Notes: generated from the letters alone by a model not told the origin. A stretch of DNA of 64,000 nt from Rhizobium sp. G21 (GCF_014158035.1 NZ_JACFXW010000001.1:3574001-3638000); one strand, 5' to 3'; positions 49,587 through 58,037 are shown, counted from the stretch's first letter. A program made the numbers and translations.

Positions 49587-50648
49587 ATGACCTCTCCCAG
49601 CCCGCAATCCGGCGTCGACGCCCAGGCGATCATTCAGCAAATGGTCGCCAAAGTGGTCAATGTCACGGACCCCGCCAAGCTGTCGGCGATGGTCGGCGAG
49701 TTGATGACTGGCCTGCCTGATCCTCTGCAGCGGCAGATCGCCTGCTCCGTCGGACTGTCCAATCCGCTCTATGCGCCCGATGACGCCTATGCCGCCCGAA
49801 TGTGGCGCGGCCAGCAGATCGGGCTGACCGAATTCGCCGACATCGTCCTGCGCTTGAAAAAGGCGGTGCAGACGGTGCGTGCGCCGCGCCTTCTGCTGGC
49901 TTGCCCACGCAAGACGGCCTCCACCTTCCTGTCCGCCGTGCTGGTGCATGCGCTCGGCGCGCAGGAGTCGCTGCTGACGCTGCCTGTGGCGCGGCTGCAG
50001 AACGCCGGCGCCCTGGGCGCCGCCATGCGCGAACACGAGATGGACGAATTGGCTCTTCTGCGCGCCTGCTTCATTCCCAACGGCTTCGTGTCGCAACAGC
50101 ATGTCCGCTGTACGCCCTATCTCGCCGCGCAATTGGCTCTCTATCAGGTCAAACCGATCCTTCTGAAACGCAATCTCATGGACTCGCTGGTCAGCCTCGA
50201 CGACATGTGCCTGGAGGCGGCGCGCTCGCACCCCGCCGACAAATTCTATTTCTATACGCATCTGCCGCATGCCTATAAGGACATGCCGGACGACAGGCGG
50301 ATGGCGACACTGATCCGTCTCTACCTGCCGTGGTATCTGTCCTTTTATGCTTCCTGGAGAAAATGCGAGGCGATGGGACAGGTTGCCCCGCTCTGGATCT
50401 CCTACGAAGACGACATCAAGGGCGAACCGGCCGAGCTCGCCGAAAAGCTCGCCGGCTACATTGGCGGGGCGGCCACCGCCGAGCGCATCGCCGCGGCCAT
50501 CGTGGCCAATACCGGAAAGCCGACGTTGAAATTCAACAAGGGCGTCGTCGGGCGTGGAAAACGCATGTCGGACGCCAACAGGGATATGGTTCGCGACTAT
50601 GTCGACCTGTTCGAGAACGAGGTCGATTTTTCCGATCTGATCGACTGA
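49587..50648 (+). CDS. Sulfotransferase-like protein
   Basis: A 353-aa protein with the three landmarks of PAPS-dependent sulfotransferases: a P-loop-like 5'-phosphosulfate motif ACPRKTASTFLSAVLVHAL (about residues 104-122), a 3'-phosphate motif LKRNLMDSLVSLDD (about 193-206), and a C-terminal GVVGRGKRMSDANRD where cytosolic enzymes have GxxGxWK. The first 90 residues are helical with no known domain. It lies between puuD and guaD in the same direction, about 100 bases from each. The acceptor is unknown, and a link to purines is only positional. Confidence 0.75.
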   Translation: MTSPSPQSGVDAQAIIQQMVAKVVNVTDPAKLSAMVGELMTGLPDPLQRQIACSVGLSNPLYAPDDAYAARMWRGQQIGLTEFADIVLRLKKAVQTVRAPRLLLACPRKTASTFLSAVLVHALGAQESLLTLPVARLQNAGALGAAMREHEMDELALLRACFIPNGFVSQQHVRCTPYLAAQLALYQVKPILLKRNLMDSLVSLDDMCLEAARSHPADKFYFYTHLPHAYKDMPDDRRMATLIRLYLPWYLSFYASWRKCEAMGQVAPLWISYEDDIKGEPAELAEKLAGYIGGAATAERIAAAIVANTGKPTLKFNKGVVGRGKRMSDANRDMVRDYVDLFENEVDFSDLID

Positions 50649-50764
50649 TCCGACGTCTTCACGCAGGCTGTTGCGCTGTTTGCTGACCCGATAGGGATGC
50701 TGCTTGAGCATTGCGCCCCGTTTCGCTAGGCTTTCTTCATATTCTGTTCCAGCCAAGGGTTTTC

Positions 50765-52078
50765 ATGAAACCGCTCCTTATCCGCGCGCGCCTGTTGTCC
50801 TTCCATCACGAACCGCAGGGTCTCGGCGACGCCGCGTCCTATCGCTATATCGAGGACGGCGGACTGCTGGTCGCGGAGGGCAGGATTGCCGATCTCGGCG
50901 AATACGCCGATGTCGCCGCGCGGGCGGCTGCGGATGTGGAAACCGTCGATCATCGTCCGCATCTGCTGACGCCCGGCTTCATCGACATGCATCTGCATTT
51001 TCCACAGATGCAAGTGGTTGGCTCCTACGCCGCCAATCTTCTGGAATGGCTGAACACCTACACCTTCGTCGAGGAGCAGCGCTTCGCCGACCAAGCGCAT
51101 GCGGCGCGCATCGCCGTGCGCTTCTTCGACGAGCTGATCCGACACGGCACGACCACGGCGGTGGCCTATTGCTCGGTGCATAAAGTGTCGGCCGACATGT
51201 TCTTCGCCGAGAGCCTGAGACGCAATATGCTGATGGTCGGCGGCAAGGTTATGATGGACCGCAATGCGCCGGAAGGGCTGCGCGACACCGCCCAGCAGGG
51301 CTATGACGAGACCAGGCAGGTGATCGCCGATTGGCACGGCAAGGGCCGCAACCACGTCGCGATCACCCCGCGTTTCGCCATCACCTCGACGCCCGAGCAG
51401 ATGGAGGCCTCGCAAGCCTTGGCGCGGGAATATCCGGACCTGCATATACAGACGCATCTGTCAGAAAATCACGACGAGATCCGGTTCACGCAGGAGCTTT
51501 ACCCGGCGGCCAAGGACTATACCGACGTCTACGCCCATTACGGCCTTCTGGGGCAGAAGAGCCTGTTCGGCCATTGCATCCATCTCTCCGACCGCGAGGC
51601 GGACGCCATGAGCGAGAGCGGCTCGGTCGCCGTGTTCTGCCCGACGTCAAACCTGTTTCTCGGCTCGGGCCTTTTCGGTCTCAAGCGCCTGACACAGCGG
51701 GAGAAGCCGGTGCGCGTGGCGGTGGCCACCGATATCGGCGGCGGCACCTCCTATTCCATGCTGAGGACGCTGGATGAAGGTTACAAGGTGCTGCAGTTGC
51801 AGGGCGAGCGCATGACGCCGTTCGAAAGCTTCTACCGCATGACGCGCGGCAACGCCGAGGCGCTCGGCCTTTCGCATCGCATCGGCGCGCTGGAGATCGG
51901 CCATGACGCCGATTTCGTGGTGCTGGACGCTGGGGCCACGCCGGCCATGGCGCTGAAGATGGAAGTCGTCACAACGCTGGCCGAGGAACTCTTCCTCTTG
52001 CAGACGCTGGGCGACGATCGCGCCATCGCAGAGACCTATGTCGCAGGCCAGCCGGCAAAATCTCGGTTGCCCGGCTGA
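50765..52078 (+). CDS. guaD: Guanine deaminase
   Basis: Hydrolyses guanine to xanthine and ammonia, feeding xanthine dehydrogenase. It is a 437-aa amidohydrolase with the zinc motif PGFIDMHLHFPQMQVVGSYA, the substrate stretch LLEWLNTYTFVEEQRF, ITPRFAITSTPEQM, the third metal His in IQTHLSENHDEI, GHCIHLSD, and the catalytic Asp region VAVATDIGGGTSYSM. A ribosome site AAGGG precedes ATG 50765; an 18-codon extension is less likely. Last gene of the purine group. Confidence 0.95.
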   Translation: MKPLLIRARLLSFHHEPQGLGDAASYRYIEDGGLLVAEGRIADLGEYADVAARAAADVETVDHRPHLLTPGFIDMHLHFPQMQVVGSYAANLLEWLNTYTFVEEQRFADQAHAARIAVRFFDELIRHGTTTAVAYCSVHKVSADMFFAESLRRNMLMVGGKVMMDRNAPEGLRDTAQQGYDETRQVIADWHGKGRNHVAITPRFAITSTPEQMEASQALAREYPDLHIQTHLSENHDEIRFTQELYPAAKDYTDVYAHYGLLGQKSLFGHCIHLSDREADAMSESGSVAVFCPTSNLFLGSGLFGLKRLTQREKPVRVAVATDIGGGTSYSMLRTLDEGYKVLQLQGERMTPFESFYRMTRGNAEALGLSHRIGALEIGHDADFVVLDAGATPAMALKMEVVTTLAEELFLLQTLGDDRAIAETYVAGQPAKSRLPG

Positions 52079-52122
52079 CGGCCGAACCCTATTCTCGGCT
52101 GACAGAAAATGCGGGGATTTTC

Positions 52123-52554
52123 ATGGTCGCCAATCTCGGCCTGGGCGCGCTGGTCATATCGCTGACGGTCCTCATCCACACCTGGGGATTGATGGCGGTG
52201 ACGCATGTGATGACCTGGCTGACCGGCCGCTTCCGGCTGCACGGCCATCGCAGTCGCGTGCTGGCGATGAACACGGTGGTGATCGGCATCTTCGCCGTGT
52301 TGACGGTGCAGGTCTGGCTTTGGGCCGCCTGCTACACGCTGCTCGGCGTCGTCGCCGATTTTCCCACCGCGCTCTATTTCTCCACCATCACCTTTTCCAC
52401 CGTCGGTTATGGCGACGTGGTGCCGGCGCATGAATGGCGGCTGTTCGCCGCCCTCGAGGGCGTCAACGGCTTTCTGCTGATCGGCTGGTCGACGGCCTAT
52501 CTGATCGCCGCCGGCATAAGGGTCGGTCCCTTCAGGTCAGGCGAGCATTTCTAG
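52123..52554 (+). CDS. Two-pore-type potassium channel family protein
   Basis: A 143-aa membrane protein. Hydrophobic segments span about residues 5-28 and 48-75, followed by a re-entrant pore loop with the K+ selectivity filter TVGYGDVVP (about 103-111) and a last helix (GFLLIGWSTAYLIAA). There is no regulatory RCK or cyclic nucleotide domain. Its stop overlaps the stop of the convergent acetyltransferase gene by four bases. Confidence 0.88.
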   Translation: MVANLGLGALVISLTVLIHTWGLMAVTHVMTWLTGRFRLHGHRSRVLAMNTVVIGIFAVLTVQVWLWAACYTLLGVVADFPTALYFSTITFSTVGYGDVVPAHEWRLFAALEGVNGFLLIGWSTAYLIAAGIRVGPFRSGEHF

Positions 52555-53009
52555 ATTAGCGTCTTTTCCATGAAGACGCTGAGCGGATCCGGCAGGTAAT
52601 CGGCGAAGGCCCCGCGCTTGACATAGCCGGAGCGCTCGTAGAGCCCCAGCGCCTCGTGGTTCTCGATGCCCGTTTCCAGCCGGATCACCGAGATGCCGGC
52701 GCCGGCGGCGCGGGCTTCGAGATGGGCGAGCAGCGTTTTGGACAGGCCGCGACCACGGGCGGCGGGCGCCACCCACATGCGCTTGAGCTCCGCCCAGCCG
52801 TCATTGAGCGCGATGGCCCCGGTCCCCACCGCTACTCCATGTTCGGTGCGGGCGACCACGAAACGGATATGGGTCGCTCGCAGCGTCTCGATGGGTAAAT
52901 AGTGGTTGCTTTCGGCGGGATAGAGTGCGGCGCCATAGGCTTCGCCATCTTCCAGAAGCTTGAGCACATCCGGCTGGCCGGGATCTTCGAGAGAGAGGTG
53001 AAATATCAT
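52551..53009 (-). CDS. GNAT family N-acetyltransferase
   Basis: A 152-aa acetyl-CoA-dependent acetyltransferase. The core has VAVGTGAIALNDGWAELKRM, the pyrophosphate-binding motif APAARGRGLSKTLL, and IRLETGIENHEALGLYERSG ending in a Tyr-containing C terminus. The acceptor is unknown; the form resembles the PhnO/YesJ-like single-domain acetyltransferases. ATG 53009 is chosen because upstream in-frame codons do not align with the family. Confidence 0.88.
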   Translation of the reverse strand: MIFHLSLEDPGQPDVLKLLEDGEAYGAALYPAESNHYLPIETLRATHIRFVVARTEHGVAVGTGAIALNDGWAELKRMWVAPAARGRGLSKTLLAHLEARAAGAGISVIRLETGIENHEALGLYERSGYVKRGAFADYLPDPLSVFMEKTLI

Positions 53010-53115
53010 AGGGGCACAATAGCTGTCATCACAACGACGGTCCAGCGAGAGCCAGACCAAAGACAAAACCACGGCGGCCGTCAAGCGCGCCACGGCTCGA
53101 AAGCTTGTCGGACAG

Positions 53116-53940
53116 TCAGCGTGTGGTCAACGCGTTAGGCCGTGGCGAGGCGACCTGCTTGAGCGCAAGCATCGCCAGGAGCGCCGCGACATAGGCGGCC
53201 AGTTCCATGCCGTCGGGCCGGTCGAAATAGCCGATCAGCGTGTGCAGCACCCGGCCGACCATGGAATCCTGCGACAGGACCCACGACGTATCCCAGAGCG
53301 GATCGGTCCATTGCATCAGATAGCCGGCGCTTTGCAGGAAGGTCACGGCTTGGGCGGCGAGGCCGGCGGCCAGCAGCGAGATCAGCAGGGACAGCGACCC
53401 GAACAGATAGCGCATGGGGATGGAGATCAGGCCGAGATAGAGGAGCGTCGACACCGCCGCGCCGCCGGCGAGGCCGAGAAGACCGCCGATGAGGATATCG
53501 CTCGCGCTGTCGCCGCCGGCGGAGGCGACGCCATAGAGAAACAGCACCACTTCCGACCCCTCGCGCATCACCGCGACGCCGCAGACCACTGCGAGCGCCC
53601 GCATCGGCCGCGTGCCCTGGGCCACCTCGGCGCCAAGCGTCTTGAGATCGCGCGCCATTTCCCGGCCGTGGCGCGCCATCCAGGCATTATGCCAGGCGAG
53701 CATGCAGACCGCGAGAAGCAGGATCGCGGCGTTGACCAGTTCCTGGCCCGCGCCGTCGAACAGACCGGCGATCGCCTCGGCGAACACCGCCACGAGCAGC
53801 GCGCCCGCAATGCCGAGCGCCACGCCGCCCGCAAGCCAGGGCAGCCTGTGGCTGAGACCGCGCGTGGCGGCGAGGGCGACGCCGAGGATCAACCCGGCTT
53901 CGAGCATTTCCCGGAAAACGATGATCAGCGCGGAAAGCAT
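53116..53940 (-). CDS. FTR1 family iron permease
   Basis: A 274-aa inner-membrane permease for oxidised iron with seven helices. It carries both REXXE-type iron motifs: FREMLEAGLILGVA in helix 1 and VMREGSEVVLFLYG in helix 4. The cupredoxin gene starts just upstream on the same strand, its stop five bases away, so the two form one unit, like the FtrB/FtrC pair of Brucella and Bordetella. FtrA (P19) and FtrD (polyferredoxin) homologues are not seen in the window. Confidence 0.9.
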   Translation of the reverse strand: MLSALIIVFREMLEAGLILGVALAATRGLSHRLPWLAGGVALGIAGALLVAVFAEAIAGLFDGAGQELVNAAILLLAVCMLAWHNAWMARHGREMARDLKTLGAEVAQGTRPMRALAVVCGVAVMREGSEVVLFLYGVASAGGDSASDILIGGLLGLAGGAAVSTLLYLGLISIPMRYLFGSLSLLISLLAAGLAAQAVTFLQSAGYLMQWTDPLWDTSWVLSQDSMVGRVLHTLIGYFDRPDGMELAAYVAALLAMLALKQVASPRPNALTTR

Positions 53941-53944
53941 GGGA

Positions 53945-54295
53945 TCATTCCGCCACGATCACGCCCTGGGCGGTGTCGGAGTGATACTCGCCCATGAAAT
54001 GATAGTCGCCCTTGGCCAGCGGCCTGAGACGGATGATCCCTGTGGCATGACCGGCGACGACCTTCTCGGTCTTGAGGTCATGCGAGTCGAATTCTTCCGG
54101 CGTGCCGTCCTCGTTCTTCATCACGATCTGGATCGGCTTTCCCGCCGGTACATGAATTTCGGCCGGATCAAATTCGTGTTCGTCGAGCGTCAGTTCGATC
54201 TGGCCGGACGCATTGGTCGGCGTCATGCCGGCGGCGTGTGCGAGGCTGGCGGCTGAGGTTACGAGAAGAAGGGAGATGAGGATTCGAAGGCTCAT
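53945..54295 (-). CDS. Periplasmic cupredoxin-domain protein
   Basis: A 116-aa exported protein: a signal peptide (MSLRILISLLLVTSAASLAH) followed by one cupredoxin domain. LTLDEHEFDPAEIHVPAG, VMKNEDGTPEEFDSHDL and GDYHFMGEYHSDTAQG provide His, Met and Glu candidates for copper binding. In FtrABCD and EfeUO systems this component oxidises Fe2+ before permease uptake. It precedes the FTR1 permease gene by four bases. Start ATG 54295 is fixed by the signal peptide. Confidence 0.87.
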   Translation of the reverse strand: MSLRILISLLLVTSAASLAHAAGMTPTNASGQIELTLDEHEFDPAEIHVPAGKPIQIVMKNEDGTPEEFDSHDLKTEKVVAGHATGIIRLRPLAKGDYHFMGEYHSDTAQGVIVAE

Positions 54296-54453
54296 AGGCG
54301 TGCTCCGTGCCGGCCCCAATGAAAGTGGATGGCCGATGTCCGGTTTTCTTGGCCTCGAATATGGCCGGAACATGGCGGCATCGGACAGGGAGAGGCGCTT
54401 GCGCGAGGAGGTTCCGGCGACGTATGATGGAGATACGAACCGGCGAGGCGAGC

Positions 54454-54653
54454 ATGCAGATGAAAGTGGATGTGGAAGCATCGCTGCTTGAGCGCGCGAT
54501 GAAAGCGACAGGCGAAAATCGGAAAGAGACACCGTCGAACAAGCCCTGCGTGCGGCCATCGATCGTGGCGAGCGGCAAAAGGCGCTGGAAGCGCTTCGCG
54601 GAGCGGGTTGGAGCGGAAATCTCGACGAGATCCGAGAAGGCTGGAATGTGTGA
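54454..54653 (+). CDS. vapB: VapB-type antitoxin (frameshifted)
   Basis: After adding one A at 54523-54525 the frame reads MQMKVDVEASLLERAMKATG, then DTVEQALRAAIDRGERQKAL and LRGAGWSGNLDEIREGWNV, a 66-aa ribbon-helix-helix antitoxin with the usual toxin-wrapping C terminus. The last codons overlap the GTG start of the toxin. A truly broken antitoxin beside an intact toxin would be hard to maintain, so the frameshift is probably a sequence error. Confidence 0.8.
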
Positions 54654-55042
54654 AGGTCGTCGTCGACACATCCGTCTGGATTGACTGGCTGAGAGATTTG
54701 CGCACTGAAGAAACAGGGCGTCTCAGCGACATAGTCGACAAGGATGAGCTGTTGCTAGGAGATCTGGTCCTCTTGGAGATCCTCCAAGGCGCGCGGGACG
54801 AAGGCCATGCCGGCAGGCTTGAGCGGTTGTTGCGGCGCTTCACGATCGTCAACATGCTCAACGTCGATATCGCTGTCGCCGCGGCGGCCCATTTTCGCTT
54901 TCTGAGGAGTAGAGGCGTGACCGTCCGCAAAACGCCTGATCTGATCATTGGCGCTTACTGTCTGGATCAAGGCTGCGCTCTTCTCCATTCCGACCGCGAC
55001 TATCAGCCGATGGTGGAGCATCTTGGCCTGAGGCAGTGGTGA
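54650..55042 (+). CDS. vapC: VapC-type PIN-domain ribonuclease toxin
   Basis: A 130-aa PIN-domain endoribonuclease. The acidic active site is complete: Asp in VVVDTSVWIDWL, Glu in LVLLEILQGA, Asp in KTPDLIIGAYC, and Asp in LLHSDRDYQPM. VapC toxins cleave tRNA or rRNA and are held inactive by VapB. The GTG start at 54650 overlaps the antitoxin stop. Confidence 0.9.
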   Translation: MKVVVDTSVWIDWLRDLRTEETGRLSDIVDKDELLLGDLVLLEILQGARDEGHAGRLERLLRRFTIVNMLNVDIAVAAAAHFRFLRSRGVTVRKTPDLIIGAYCLDQGCALLHSDRDYQPMVEHLGLRQW

Positions 55043-55136
55043 CGACAATAATCGGCGCCGCCGATGATTGGCGATCTTCGGCGGCGCTCCGTTGGCTGGC
55101 GTCAGGTGGCCCTCGTTCCTGTCATCGGCAGGGCCA

Positions 55137-56582
55137 TCAACCCACCTTCACATGCGCCATCATGCCCTGAACCATGTGATAGAGATGGTGGCAGTGAAAG
55201 GCCCAGTCGCCTTGCGTTCCGGCGTCGAAGGCGATGGTCACGGTCTTCATCGGCGGGACCAAGACGGTGTCGCGCAGCGCGCCGGAGAGGGGCGCGCCGT
55301 CGATGGCTGTCACCTGGAAATGATGGCCGTGCAGATGCATCGGGTGTGCCATCATCGACATGTTCATCATGCTGATTTCGATCCTCTCGCCCGGCGCCGC
55401 CGTGATGTCCTCCGCGCCCGCCATGCCCCAGCGATAACTCGCCATGTCGCCGGTCAGGTGGACCATGAAGCGCTTTGCGGCGGCTTTAACGGGAAGCGGC
55501 GCGGCGGCCTGCAGTTTTGCTTCGAAGGCGAGATCGAGAACCGGGCCGGCGGTTTCGCCCAGAGGCGCGATTTTTCGCGTCGCCGCGCCTTTGGTGGCGA
55601 GAACAAGCCCCGTTCGGTGCGCGGTCCCCTCGCGGCGAGCGAGGATCGGGAAGGAGCTACCGTCCTTGGGAATGTCGAGGAGGAGGTCGACGCGCTGGCC
55701 CATGGTGAGCGGGAACAGTGTCGCCTCGACCGGCGTGATCGGCTGGCCGTCGACCGCGACCGCTTGGGCCGTGAGCGCCCCGGTGTCGATGGTGAAGCCG
55801 GTCGAGGCCGCGCCGTTGATGATGCGCAGCAGGACGCGGCCCGCGCGCTCGACCGTTACGATTTCGGGATCGTCGAGCGTGCGGTCATTGGCGAGATAGG
55901 CGTCGTATTCGATGTCGTTGAGGTCCATCGCCATCATCGACGCGCTCATGCCGGAGGCATGGTCCATGGAGCCATGCCCCATCGCGTCATGGTTCATCGA
56001 ACTGTGGTCCATCGTTCCGTGATCCATGGCGCCATGTTTCATGCCGCCATGCCCCTGGCCCGAGGTCAGACGTCCCAGCAGTTCCTCTGCCGGCGTGAAG
56101 GAGAAGTCGTGCAGCAGCATGACGACCTCCTGGCGGTCCGCGGTCAGATCCTCCTTCGAATGAACGATCAACGGCGCGGCGAGCAGGTTCTGTTCCTGCA
56201 GCGAATGGGCATGCATCCAGTAGGTGCCGGGCCGGTCGAGCGGGAAGTCATAGGCTCTCGTCTCCCCGGGCTTCAGCATGCCGCCGGCATGGGCGACGCC
56301 GTCCTGATCGATCGGCGGGGTCAGCCCGTGCCAATGCACGATCGTCTCCTCTTTGAGCCTGTTGGCCAGATCGACGCGGAAGCGCTCACCCGGCGAAAAT
56401 GTCAGGCCGGGGCGGCCGTCGGGGGCGGTGAGGCCAAAGACGGTCGCGGCGCGGCCATTCACCTCGAGCGTGCGGGTGGAGATGGTCAGGGCGCGTGCGG
56501 CGGCCCGAGCAGGGGCGGGCAGGCCGAAGGCTGCGCCGCCGGCGAGCGCGACGGCGCCCGCGAGAAAACCTCTGCGTTTCAT
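55137..56582 (-). CDS. Multicopper oxidase with a His/Met-rich loop
   Basis: A 481-aa periplasmic multicopper oxidase of the CopA/CueO class with a Tat-type signal (MKRRGFLAGAVALAGG). Copper-site motifs are HWHGLTPPIDQDG, YWMHAHSLQEQN, MAHPMHLHGHHFQV and the C-terminal AFHCHHLYHM. An inserted stretch at about 55960-56060 repeats Met-Asp-His-Gly/Ser units and probably binds Cu(I), as in CueO. It should oxidise Cu(I), and possibly Fe(II) or phenols. The His/Met-rich gene lies 59 bases upstream in the same direction. Confidence 0.93.
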   Translation of the reverse strand: MKRRGFLAGAVALAGGAAFGLPAPARAAARALTISTRTLEVNGRAATVFGLTAPDGRPGLTFSPGERFRVDLANRLKEETIVHWHGLTPPIDQDGVAHAGGMLKPGETRAYDFPLDRPGTYWMHAHSLQEQNLLAAPLIVHSKEDLTADRQEVVMLLHDFSFTPAEELLGRLTSGQGHGGMKHGAMDHGTMDHSSMNHDAMGHGSMDHASGMSASMMAMDLNDIEYDAYLANDRTLDDPEIVTVERAGRVLLRIINGAASTGFTIDTGALTAQAVAVDGQPITPVEATLFPLTMGQRVDLLLDIPKDGSSFPILARREGTAHRTGLVLATKGAATRKIAPLGETAGPVLDLAFEAKLQAAAPLPVKAAAKRFMVHLTGDMASYRWGMAGAEDITAAPGERIEISMMNMSMMAHPMHLHGHHFQVTAIDGAPLSGALRDTVLVPPMKTVTIAFDAGTQGDWAFHCHHLYHMVQGMMAHVKVG

Positions 56583-56640
56583 GGAATGTTTCTTTCGTCT
56601 GATCTGTCGAAGGCGGCGGGTCGAGCGCCGCGGCGGGTCG

Positions 56641-56997
56641 TCAAACGAAAGAGGCGATGGGAGGCTCGAGCCCGGGGGCGAGGTCGCGGCCGATCAGCCG
56701 AGCCTGCAAGGACGGGGCCGGCCGCTGTGTCTCTGCAGCGCGCGCGATGTCTATGCGCGGCTCCGCCGGGAGCGACAGAAGCGAGGCGAGGCACCAGGCG
56801 GCGCATTTCTCCGCGGCGCCGTCATGATCTCCGACATGGCCGGTGGGGTTGTCCATCATGGCCGCGTGGTCATGCTGCATCATGGCGTGATGAGCGGGGA
56901 CGGCGTCTGCGGGTTCAGGCGCGCGCCAGGCGCCCGGCAGGGAGATCAATCCCGCCAGAAGGCCCAGCACCATCAACAAGAGCGGCAGACGCGGCAT
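56641..56997 (-). CDS. Small His/Met-rich exported or anchored protein
   Basis: A 118-aa protein with an N-terminal hydrophobic segment (PLLLMVLGLLAGLISLPGAW) that may be an uncleaved anchor. A metal-binding-looking stretch HHAMMQHDHAAMMDN is followed by GHVGDHDG and a CAAWC pair, and then a Pro-rich C terminus. It precedes the multicopper oxidase gene on the same strand, so a copper-handling role is likely by context. The family is not recognised with confidence. Confidence 0.75.
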   Translation of the reverse strand: MPRLPLLLMVLGLLAGLISLPGAWRAPEPADAVPAHHAMMQHDHAAMMDNPTGHVGDHDGAAEKCAAWCLASLLSLPAEPRIDIARAAETQRPAPSLQARLIGRDLAPGLEPPIASFV

Positions 56998-57072
56998 GGT
57001 TCGTCCCGTGTTTACCGGTCGATCATAAACCCGAAGCGCCGCTTCGCCAAGCGCCGCAGCGTCGCAGGATGA

Positions 57073-57971
57073 TCACGCCTCGGCCTGCGCGGCGACCGGC
57101 GAGCGCCTGAGGCGATCGATGTCGCGGGCCGGCGGGGCGCCGAACAGGCGCTTATATTCGCGGCTGAACTGCGAAGGACTGTCATAGCCGACCGTATGGC
57201 CGGCGCTGGCGGCGTCGAGCGACTGGGTCAGGATCAGCCGGCGCGCCTCCTGCAGTCTCAGCCGCTTTTGATATTGCAGCGGACTCAGCGTGGTCGCCTC
57301 GCGGAAATGCTGATGCAGCGACGACGGGCTCATGCCGGAGACCGAGGCGACATCCTCGATGCGGATCGGCCGGTCGTAGTGCTCCTTGATCCAGTTGATG
57401 GCGCGGCCGATGTGGCGATGATGATTTTCCGGCGTCAGCGCCCGTCTGATGCAGCAGCCCTGCGGCCCCTGGAGCAGGCGGTAGATGATCTCGCGCTCGA
57501 TCAACGGGGCGAGTTCGGCGATGTCGTCGGGCGCGTCACTCAGCTTCAGCAGCCGGATCGCGGCGTCGAGTAGCGCCTCCGGCGTCTCGCCAAGCGCCGC
57601 GCCGAGCTTGGCGTCGCTCTTTGGAGCGCCCGGATATTTAAGCAGCATCTCGGCGCAGAGCTCCATATCGAGATCGAGTTTTAGGCAAAGATAGGGGTGT
57701 CCGCGCTCGCCTCGATCACCTGGCCCACCACCGGCAGGTCCATCGACACCACCAGATGCTGGCCCGGGCCGTAGGTGAACAGCTGGTCGCCCATCGTCAC
57801 CTGCTTCCTGCCTTGCGCAATAAAGCAGATCGAGGCGGAGTGAACGCCATGCGCCGGCTCCGACGGCGACGACAGTTTCGCCGTGAAAAGCCTGGGAACG
57901 CCGGTGGCGGCGATGCCGTCCGCCTTGGCGTAATGTGCAATAAGAAACGCAAGCTCCTGAGATTTCTTCAT
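57073..57971 (-). CDS. AraC family transcriptional regulator (frameshifted)
   Basis: A 299-aa regulator after repair. The N-terminal AraC_N-type sensing domain (LAFLIAHYAKADGIAATGVP, SICFIAQGRKQVTMG, VVSMDLPVVGQVIEAS) is followed by two helix-turn-helix motifs (RIEDVASVSGMSPSSLHQHF, SAGHTVGYDSPSQFSREYKR). The G run at 57694-57697 (C run on the coding strand) is one base short; repair gives DTPYLCLKLDLDMEL. This N-terminal type often controls a divergently transcribed neighbour, here the 44-aa/Atu4866 unit. Confidence 0.9.
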
Positions 57972-58024
57972 CTTGTCACCTTGGGAACCATTTTTCGCCC
58001 GATTTCATGGCTTATTACTAGCAC

Positions 58025-58037
58025 GTCCGATCGGGAC
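58025..58037. promoter_or_regulatory. Small inverted repeat in the AraC/Atu4866 divergent region
   Basis: GTCC-GATCG-GGAC lies in the 201-base space between the AraC start and the 44-aa gene. It is a possible half-operator; AraC proteins usually bind direct repeats, so the assignment is weak. Confidence 0.2.

Noticed and set aside
55960..56060. Short tandem repeat resembling a CRISPR or minisatellite
   Set aside because: The repeats are in-frame Met-Asp-His codons inside the multicopper oxidase, with no spacer structure.
1..57697. Phase variation through homopolymer slippage
   Set aside because: The runs are only 2-5 bases, all changes are losses, and they hit housekeeping genes, which does not fit contingency loci.
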